In this document: positions 34,301 to 64,000 of the stretch, piece after piece
How the letters are laid out: the number at the start of each line of letters is the position of its first letter
How positions within the stretch are numbered: the first letter of the stretch is position 1
Notes under the pieces: model-generated
What the model saw: the letters and a program-made list of their open reading frames with translations, nothing else
Told to the model about the DNA's origin: nothing
Databases searched by the model: none
DNA from: Seriola aureovittata
Taxonomy: Eukaryota; Chordata; Actinopteri; Carangiformes; Carangidae
Direction: 5' to 3'
Assembly (NCBI RefSeq): GCF_021018895.1
Contig: NC_079364.1
Span: 7,562,901 to 7,626,900 of the forward strand
DNA length: 64,000 nucleotides
Position numbers and translations under genes: made by a program

Positions 34301-36825
34301 GCTGGATGATGGGCAAACATGTCGAGGTGAGCATATTCCTGTTTCTTTTTTTCCTCTTTCCCCAAAGCTTTCACTGTGACTGTAACATTCTTCCTGGATC
34401 CTCTGTGGACGCCCTGAGCTCTTCCTAATAACATCACAGCCTGCACCGAGGCGTGTTACAGCACAGCAGGGAATCTCCTTCACGTGTTTTTTGTGTTTGA
34501 TGTTTCATGGCTCACAGACAAACATAAGTGAGCTGTGAAATTTATGGCAGCGCGATCACCTTGTAGCACTTAGAAGCCTGACAGTGACTGTATATATCGT
34601 CTCAAGTTACACACGCCTGCTCACAGACAACCTATCATTTGTGCGAGCCATCGGTGGACGGTGTTGATATTATTTTTGAACAGTGTTATTATCAGTGTGA
34701 ACTTTGACAGGTAGTGCTGTCCAGAGATCATGGTTTGGCTGATTATTGTTTAGTTGAAGCCTAAAAAGATTCCACTGCGATGACATAACGCTCGTAAACG
34801 TTCCCGTCTGACGGAAAGTGCACATTTATTTAGGTCCTCATTTCAAAAGAGAAATGTCAGAAAATGAAAATATGTTGAGCCATTAACACAGAAAAGGAAG
34901 GTATATCAAAAAACCGGTGCTTTCCTAGATGACAGGGCCACACCGGGAAAACAAGGGCAGAGCTGATGCACAAGCTCGTCCTCCTTACACATCCTTGTTT
35001 CCTGTGTCTGCAGAGCAGGAAGTCAGACAACATCTGTGTTATGGTTTGCTCATAACAGGCAACAACAACAAGCTAACATGGACACACATCAGTGAGGTTT
35101 CACATTGATTCAGAGCAGCAGAGAATACAACCTTTCATCTTACAGCTCTTTTCTTTCATCTCCATGCAGCCTGGACTCTGTGTTTTTCTGTGTGTTTTAA
35201 ATCTGATTCATTCTGTCATTCAAACCAGTGCAAGATGTGTAATTTATGTATGTAATAATTATTGCTTTCGCTCATTTCAGATTGTTCTTGTTGTGGTGTG
35301 TGTCTGTTGGAATGTGTGTAGATTTAGATGAGTGTGTGGAGGTGCAGCACCAGTGTCAGCAGAGATGCATCAACACATTTGGTTCTTTTAAGTGCAGCTG
35401 TGATGAGGGCTACCAGCCGGGTCACGACCAAACCTCCTGCCCAGGTGTGCGCATGCGGCTGTGTGTCTTTATACATTAGTGTCTGTTTATGTCATTTATG
35501 TCAAAATGTTTTTCTGCATCACTCTCACTCTTTCCAGATGTGGATGAGTGCTTGCTGCCTGTCGCTGTAACAGGCTGTGTGTTTGGCTGTGTTAACACTC
35601 CTGGAAGCTTCCATTGCCAGTGTCCCACTGGCTACAGCCTTCAGTCGGCAGCCAGCCACTGTCAAGGTTGGCGAACACTTGCTAAATATTACTGTCAACC
35701 ATGTCTTCCTCTTTTTAGCCATGCTAGCAGCATGCTAGCAACATGGCTGTAGGGATGATAATGTTGGTAAGTCAGGCCACCACTTTGATTTGGATTTAAA
35801 TATCTCAGCATAAGACTTGACTTTGATTACACTTGGCCTTTGTTTCCTCCATGTCACACAACTCAAATTTGAAAATCCCAGTTACTTACCTGAAATATGT
35901 TAAGAATTGTATTCCAAGTAGATTATATCCCAAAAAATCTAATTATTTAAACATAAAGCAAAAGTGGTAAAGTAGGTCCTACATTACAACATTCAGGGTC
36001 ATTTTAATTAGAGTTTATGAGACTAATTTTTACACATTTAGAAAAGCCTCAATACTTCTTTGTTTCATGTGCTGTTGCACTTTCGATAAAACGACTATAA
36101 AATTGTCACCTTCTCCTAAACTTCCTTTTCTTAGATATAGATGAGTGTGCTGGTAATCAGGGGCTTGGGCCATGTATGGTGCAATGCCATAACTCACCAG
36201 GATCCTACCGATGCTCCTGCACCTATGGGCACATCTTAGCTGGAGACGGACACAGCTGCATCGCCGAGTGTCCGACTGGATACAGGAAGCAACCAACACC
36301 ACCTGAGAATTCAGCTGCACAAGCTCTTAAGGAGGAGTGTGTAGGTAGGAAAAAAAATTAAAAGCTAAAGTTATTCCATGTATGTTCCTTTATTTCTCCA
36401 TAGAAATCATCAATAAATTTCTCCAACTTATGTAAAAAAAAAACTGAGGTTCTCGGTTTTGTCCTCAGATATAAATGAGTGCCATGAGGAAAGGTGTGAA
36501 TGGCAGTGTGTCAACCTGCCAGGCTCTTACCGCTGCATCTGCCCCAGAGGATACACACTTCAGAGAGATGGCAAACGCTGCAAGGGTCAGTGCGGTAGCA
36601 AAATTAAACTATTTTGTAAAGTGCAAATATTTAATTCATTAAAAAAAAAAAAATCTCTCCTGTCCTCCAGACATTAATGAGTGCAGTCGCAGGAATGGAG
36701 GTTGTTCCCACCTGTGTTTGAACCAGAAAGGTGGGTACAAATGTGCCTGCCCAGCCACCCATCGCCTCTCCCCTTACAGCTGGAAGAAATGTCTACCGAG
36801 GACAACAGCCAACGCCGCTGGCTGA
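31319..36825 (+). CDS. Secreted sushi- and EGF-domain protein, family unassigned
   Basis: Ten coding exons: 31319-31367, 31461-31634, 31827-31991, 32182-33378, 34174-34326, 35322-35444, 35538-35666, 36135-36344, 36469-36585, 36671-36825. All introns are phase 1, the mark of exon-shuffled extracellular modules. The product is 823 aa. Order: signal peptide ([16 protein letters not shown]), sushi at 23-73 and 78-128, a 337-residue Ser/Thr-rich linker with several N-glycosylation sequons, a third sushi at 467-527, one EGF module (529-579), then five calcium-binding-type EGF modules to residue 823. Starts such as DLDEC, DVDEC, DIDEC and DINEC, and the C.N....F/Y.C pattern, indicate calcium binding and Asn hydroxylation. 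No transmembrane segment or fibulin C-terminal domain follows. It resembles fibulins and complement-type matrix proteins in parts, but I know no family with this order. An extracellular matrix or adhesion role is inferred. Confidence 0.85.
33713..33835. repeat. AT-rich MITE-like repeat fragment
   Basis: Contains 'ctaggtaatgtttggcattt' and 'gtggattgacaaagaattc', then 'ttgccaattaattttctaaa'. Family resemblance to 12090-12213 is by the shared 'aatgtttggcatt' word. It lies in intron 4 of the sushi/EGF gene. Confidence 0.4.
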
Positions 36826-36998
36826 GCCGCGCAGTACACCCGACACAAGTGTCTCCTGCTACTGCATGTCACAGTCCTGGACGGGTTTTCAAGACCGTGA
36901 TGAGTGAGGAGTAAAGGAGGAGACGTGTTATAGTGGCCGGGACAGTTCAACCAGACATTAAAATTGAATGTAAAAGATGCATTGTAAAACTCAAAGTA

Positions 36999-37004
36999 AA
37001 TAAA
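36999..37004 (+). terminator. Candidate polyadenylation signal (sushi/EGF gene)
   Basis: AATAAA 174 bp after the stop codon. Confidence 0.55.
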
Positions 37005-38609
37005 GAACATAAAAGTGTAATTTTGTCAAATAATAATCTCCTTATTCTGAAGAGCTACAGTGTATTGATGAATTATTAAAGTGTTTGTTATTCCATTTCT
37101 AATTCATGAACACTATAATTCAAAGATAGCGCTCTTTAAATTTAAGATTGTGTTAGCGAAATACAAATTAAATGAGGTGCAACCCATAGAGCAACAGCTG
37201 GAACTCTGATTGGCTAACTGTTGTATGTTAGCAGGAGTCTGACCAATGAAAACTCTTACTACAGCTAGTATTCAAAACTATATGTGGCTAATAGATATAT
37301 AGATTAATGATAGGTCACCATCTTTGGTTAAATGGCTTTATTATTGTATGAACAGATTATGAAAATGTCATAATAAACATACTGTTCTGATGGAAATGAG
37401 GCACAACTGCATTGTTAAAATAAATGAACAGGTCTTTCAATGTTAAATAGATAATCTGCATAATGTATAATAATAACAGGTAAAATAATTCTATGTTTAA
37501 ATATATCTGTATTTCTTTTAATAGTTTTATGTAAATTAGTTAGCATTAAAATATATTAACACATGTTTCCTGCTGTTTTGTTTTCAACATCAAAGCACAG
37601 GGATGAAAGTTGTTTCACATTTAAGCAGAATAACCCTCTTGTCAGACTTACAGAGACCTTATTCAACATACTCTGGACCTCTCTGTTACTGTATCGATAC
37701 CTAGCCTTACATATCCATTGTATACTGTACCGTGTATATACAGTATATAAAACACTGTTATTAACAGGTATTAAAGCTGACTCCTACCCATACACAGCAG
37801 AAATAAACTCATCCTCACTCTGCACAAATGAACAAACCTTCCATACGTTTGAGGTCCATGCAAAACGTTGACTCGCCATATCAGTAGCATAACCTCAGGT
37901 TGACATTCATACAAAGAAGGCTTCATCTTCACCATTGCACAAAACACACAACACATACACAGACAAGACAAAATCATCTTGGTATTTAAAGAAAAGTAAG
38001 ATCATTGTTCCCCTACAGGTTATTATTAAAACAAGACCACAGCACATAGGAGGAGGTGAAAATGGGACAATAATCTCCATCAGCACTGTATTATAAAAAG
38101 CCTGGGAGCTATCAGAGGTTATATTTTTCATTTGTGGGGGGAAATGAAGTAATTTGAGGTTACAAATTGTTTTTATAATTTATATTTTATTATGTTTCCT
38201 TCAGCCATTACAATATAATAATTCTATTATATTACTAAATACAAATCAAACTAAATGTTAATAAAGGAAGAAAATAAAAGTATAAATTATTGATTTGTGG
38301 GACAATGTGTGCACAAATGATCAAAATGTTTACTCTGATAACTGCTGGGCGTATGACATATTCAGTTATAAGACAGCCTGTTAATATAATATTCTCACAA
38401 ACACCAAGGACACTGAAACGTGCTTATATCTTTGCAAATGTCAGCTGACATAAGATGCATGTTAGTAAGTCCTGTAAACATACGTTTTACAGCAAGTAAT
38501 AAATAAGTTCACAGTCCAGACCCACAAGGAAAAAAATGAATTGTTACTTAGTGGTTTGCAATCAGCTGCCGAGGCTATGATGTTATATCAATGTGTGAGA
38601 GCTACAGAG

Positions 38610-38615
38610 TTTATT
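38610..38615 (-). terminator. Candidate polyadenylation signal (phka2)
   Basis: TTTATT on the plus strand, that is AATAAA on the minus strand, 163 bp beyond the phka2 stop codon. Confidence 0.45.
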
Positions 38616-38777
38616 GATTATTGATTGAGGAAATACTTACAAGCACCACATGAACTGTATGAGCTGACAATGAGAAGCGCTGCTGCCTCTGAGCAGTCGA
38701 TCCTTTCGTTATATAACGTGTCTCCTCAGGTGTTTAGAGCAGAGAACAGGAGCAGCAAGACACACCTGTCTGCTTTT

Positions 38778-52486
<13,709 letters not shown>

Positions 52487-52830
52487 CCTCACCGATCACT
52501 GCACACACGGCACACAAAAAAAAAAAGATGTCCGGACAAGTATACAACACTGAAATCTGCACATATACGTCATGGTAAACACGGCGGAAGCCTACCATGC
52601 AGTGACCCATCCTTCCAGTCCTGCAGCGCGGAGTTGATCTGCCACCCTCCCCGCTCTGCAGAGGCTGCTCTCTGCTAAAGCTTGCTAGCCGAGTAGCATC
52701 CAGCTGTTTTTTACGACAACATTTAACATTAGGTTCACAGCCTGGATTCACACGCACGCGCCACACACTCGCACACAGAGAGCTGTCCCGGTCAAAGTGC
52801 TTGGTATGTAGAGTTGGCACTTGCAGATTA
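52487..52830 (-). promoter_or_regulatory. phka2 5' end: UTR splice site and promoter side
   Basis: A pyrimidine-rich tract and GTGTGCAG acceptor end at 52501, 15 nt before the ATG, so a noncoding exon lies upstream. A candidate is the segment ending at the donor CTGCATG|GTAGGC near 52598. The region 52610-52780 is locally GC/CpG-richer. The transcription start is not determined. Confidence 0.4.
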
Positions 52831-54884
52831 GAATACGTGAAGTGCCAACACGTCCGTATGCAAGTGTACATCCACTCTGAGAAAAATACATTATGTCCCT
52901 GTTGTTTGATCATTTGACGACAGGGGTCGCTTTATAACTACTGTTTCTTCCCTTTGCAAGGTTTCAAGGCACAATTCCCAATTTTCCAAAAACACGCTTA
53001 TTTTTGTGGCATCTTTTCATATAAATGCAGTATTACAGAAAGGGGGGGGGGGACACTACAAGACAACAGAAAAGAAAGGAATGAGATGAGCAGATAAGTG
53101 AAGACAAAAATGCAAATATAAGAAGAGCAGTGATGGTGATGGTGGTGGTACCATAAGCGGAGCGAGGGGTGAGGTTTATGCGGCTCCATCCCCAGATGTT
53201 TTCCCAAAAGCCCTGAATCTTATATGAAGATTATTATAACATTATTTATATTTATGACTTCAACTTGATTTAATTTCCTCTCAGTCTCTGGACTTTATTA
53301 GTACTGTACTGGAGAAATAGCCATTTATATTATTATTTATTTTTGGGGAGCTGGTTGAGCCATCAGGGAGATGAGTGAGAGAGTGTGGGGACAGGACAGG
53401 ACAACCTGTGGACCAGGAGAGGAAGCAGGAGTAGAAAGGAGTGAAAAGCTGAAGTTAACAGATGAAGAGAGGAGAAAAATATGTGATGAAGAACCAGGAG
53501 GAGATGGATGGAGAAGAAGACAGGAGAGGAACTCTGGATTTGAAGAGTGAAGAAGAGAGAAGAAAGGGAGGAAAAGAATGAAGCAGGCTGGTCTTCTCGG
53601 GTAGGGAGGCTGACAGTGGCACGCTTTGTTGAGCTTCACCTATCTGCTGCCGGGTTGAACCACCGTATAGTTTGCCTCAGGATGTCATCATCAGTGCATT
53701 GTTAGACTGGGCAGCAGTGTCACTAAATGGACACTGTAATTGTAAATTGTAATTAGAGTTAAAGGCTCATGCTATACAAGTCTGAATGTCTTTTACTTGA
53801 TTAACTAATAACATCCATCCATCTGTCTTACCTGGTGTTCCTCTTTAAAATATAAATATAATGTAATGTCAGCCACTGCAGTAATGACTGGGCATTATGA
53901 GTCAACATTCCTGAAGCCTGAAGAGTTCACAAGGATGACCAGTTTTATTTCTTGAAAGGAACAAGTCACACTCACTGCCTCTTTATTGGAGCATCTTCCT
54001 ATGTGAGAGCGTTGCTGCAGCCACAGCAAATACATGAACAGTAGAAAAATACACAACCCTAATGGACGGCTCCTCTTCCCGTGGTTTCACTCAAGCCGCG
54101 AGAGACAACAATAACAAAGTTATATTTTCCCAGTATGATGAGAAAAGAGCTGCCCCAGATTTTAAAGTACAAGTCTGGTGATATTCTTCAAGTGCAAAAG
54201 AATGAATTTATTCTGCTAATAAGTATTGTTCGATAAGTTTTATTCCTTTATGCCATAGAGCTTCAATGTCGAAATCTGTCATATGTGTATTAATCCTGCA
54301 GTTAAAAGTAGTCCTGAATACTGGAGGCGTTATCCTTTAAGACGATATAAATCCAGTAAAGTTACCAAAGATGTAAAAGAGCAATGAACCAAAAACACAG
54401 AAGATTGATGTAAATATGTGAAATATTCTAAGTATAGATAATATTGTTGTACAGTAATCACCATCAACACACTGACAAGTTACAACAAATTACAAATTCA
54501 GTCTTTGGCGATCAGCCTTTGTGCATAATACAGAAATGTTTTTTTTTTTGTGAATTGCAAATATCAGGCAATGAATGTTTATTTATGTGACGGGAGAATA
54601 GACAAAAATGTTATTTTTTATTTATATCTTTTTCACTCGTATCTGCAAGTACTGGTTAGCATTTTGCGAGTACAATAGGTTTCCATTCCCAGATATTATT
54701 AAGTGAAGGTGATTTTTTTATGAAAAAGAACATCTTTTTATTCAGTTACTAATTTATCGGTTGTATAAAGCAACATTCCTGGAAAAAAGAAATAAAAGGA
54801 TTGAAAAAATGCGCCGCACCGGGTGCAACGATCACAGTAAAAAAAGTAATGGTCAGGTGCTGATTTTTAATCAAAAGGTCCCTC

Positions 54885-55135
54885 TAAAGCTGCAATGATT
54901 AGTCGATTAATTGATCGACAAAAAAATAATGAGCATTCATTTTGATAATTGATTAACACAGAATGGTTTCAGCGTCATCAGCGTGAGACACTGATGCGTC
55001 AGAAGATTGCAAACATAATATCTTGGACACCTCACACAACACACATTTTACTATTTCCTCAAATTTTATAAACAAATAATGGAGAAAACAACAGGCAGAT
55101 TAATTGATGATTAAAATAATCGTTGCAGCTCTAGT
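54885..55135. mobile_element. AT-rich MITE with inverted ends
   Basis: The left end is 'taaagctgcaatgattagtc' followed by 'gattaattgatcga'. The right end is 'attgatgattaaaataatcg' followed by 'ttgcagctcta'. The ends are roughly inverted (agctgcaatgatta versus taatcgttgcagct). This is the most complete copy in the window of a repeat family very common in teleosts, often regarded as hAT-like. No transposase is present. Confidence 0.6.
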
Positions 55136-55671
55136 GCCTTCTGCCAAGTCTAAATATAGATACAGACAGGTGACAAATTAAGGAAAAACCTGAAGAGAAA
55201 TATAACGGGGGACTTTGGAACAACAGCAAACAACAAAATACCAAATGAGAGAAGGTGTTTTAGAAGAATGGTGCTCCATCCATCCAAGTTCAGACACCTG
55301 GACACGCAGCACAGACCCTGCGCTGGAGGCTTATGATGAATAAACAACTTTCTGAGGTTCTTCTTTAATCTGTCACCCATCTGTTCAGTGTCACTTCATT
55401 TATTCAAACCTCACTTCATTTATAGCCTTGTTTTTGCTGTTGTGAAGAGATGAAGAGACATAAACAGAACAAGGAGGACGTCTCCTTAATGTTGCTCTCT
55501 CCAACCCCCCCCCCGATTTAAAAAGAAATTATGAATGATGAGATTTGGTTTTGAAGTGTCAATTTTAACCGTTGTTCTATAAAAGAAAAAGAAACAAATA
55601 AACCTGTTGTTTTCTGATCCGAACCAGATAATCAGGAGACAAACGATGACCCAGCATCTGTGGCCTTAACA

Positions 55672-55677
55672 TTTATT
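55672..55677 (-). terminator. Candidate polyadenylation signal (cars1)
   Basis: TTTATT on the plus strand, giving AATAAA on the minus strand, 47 bp past the cars1 stop codon. It would give a very short 3' UTR. Confidence 0.5.
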
Positions 55678-55723
55678 GTGTAGGTATTCTGTAGAGTGGA
55701 TGGCTTGGACAGTCTGAACAGAA

Positions 55724-63362
<7,639 letters not shown>

Positions 63363-64000
63363 CTGAAAGACAAGGATACAAACATGAAGCCATCAGCTGC
63401 CAAAAACGTTTTAAAAAGTAAGTATAATGTCAACTTTGTCCTTATCCATGGACTAAAAAGACCATCTTCAAATGTGCAGTTGTGGAGATGTTACTGGTCG
63501 CTTAAAATTAACCTTTTTATTGAATCATCATTATCATTATCATTAATACATAATTTAAATGTGAAAATATAAATGTTATAACCACCCAGATACTTCTCTG
63601 GTGATGCTTCCCTTTTGTTCATGATTTATTTCATGTGAGAAGTGGAATTATCTTCCAGGTGACCACTGAATTACATTGGGACTAATTATACATCTGAGTA
63701 GATCCAGTTTCAACTACAAACCAATTAAAATGACTATTATTATGTCTTAAATGTTTTATTCAGGACCTATTATCCTTCATTTCAGATGTAGTCTAGAAAA
63801 TGAGGATATGATGTATTTGTTTTGGTTCTGCTGCCATGTTTTAATCTTCTGTTAACTACCGTTTTATGACAGCGTTAACAGAAAGATAAATGGTTATGAG
63901 ATAAAATGGTTTATACTAAGGCAAAGTTTAGAAAAAAATCAAGTTTATTTGCCAACTTAATTAAAAAAATAAAGTACAAACCAATGAAGAATAAGCCCTA

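Larger units (their letters stand above)
36826..38777. other. Tail-to-tail intergenic region
   Basis: The sushi/EGF gene and phka2 converge here. Apart from their 3' UTRs and poly(A) signals the sequence is AT-rich and without recognisable exons, RNA genes or clear mobile elements. Confidence 0.55.
52831..55723. other. Intergenic region between phka2 5' end and cars1 3' end
   Basis: No gene seen. Contains a G run at 53041-53051, a purine-rich (GA-rich) tract at about 53370-53600 and a MITE-like repeat at 54885-55135. The open frames over the purine tract are low-complexity artefacts. Confidence 0.55.

Noticed and set aside
53337..53639. 100-codon minus-strand open frame rich in Ser, Pro and Leu
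   Set aside because: It lies on the antisense of a GA-rich tract and has no similarity, splice context or conservation signal visible.

Overview
This window is nuclear DNA from a ray-finned fish. The genes are split into many short exons with GT-AG introns, the protein sequences are clearly vertebrate, and the non-coding DNA carries repeat classes typical of teleosts: Tc1-type elements, a tRNA-derived SINE, AT-rich MITE-like repeats, long CA/GT, GATA and TC microsatellites. No prokaryotic, viral or organellar gene was seen.

Layout. Bases 1-11,700 hold no gene I can name. They contain repeats, a 174-bp tandem repeat, a near-perfect 56-bp palindrome and several minus-strand coding-like exons that look transposon-derived. 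Retinoschisin (rs1) lies on the minus strand at 11,711-16,776 with six exons. A two-exon, histone-fold gene resembling H2B follows on the plus strand at 18,457-18,966. A protein phosphatase with EF-hands (ppef1 by position) runs on the plus strand at 20,915-29,679 with 18 coding exons. A secreted protein of three sushi and six EGF-like domains, which I cannot assign to a named family, lies on the plus strand at 31,319-36,825. Phosphorylase kinase alpha (phka2 by position) is on the minus strand at 38,778-52,486 with 31 coding exons. The 3' part of cytosolic cysteinyl-tRNA synthetase (cars1) is on the minus strand at 55,724-63,362 and continues beyond the right edge. One cars1 intron holds a SINE and, beside it, a 1,268-bp Tc1-like transposon with an intact 351-residue transposase.

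The order rs1 - ppef1 - phka2 matches the human Xp22 neighbourhood, so this is a conserved block. cars1 is elsewhere in human (11p15), so the right edge is a rearrangement relative to human. rs1 (photoreceptor adhesion) and PPEF phosphatases (related to fly rdgC) are both retinal genes. The split H2B-like gene and the sushi/EGF gene are the least expected genes here. Exon joins below were derived by hand from splice consensus, reading phase and family similarity. Every complete gene model closes in frame: rs1 232 aa, H2B-like 98 aa, ppef1 753 aa, sushi/EGF 823 aa, phka2 1,233 aa.
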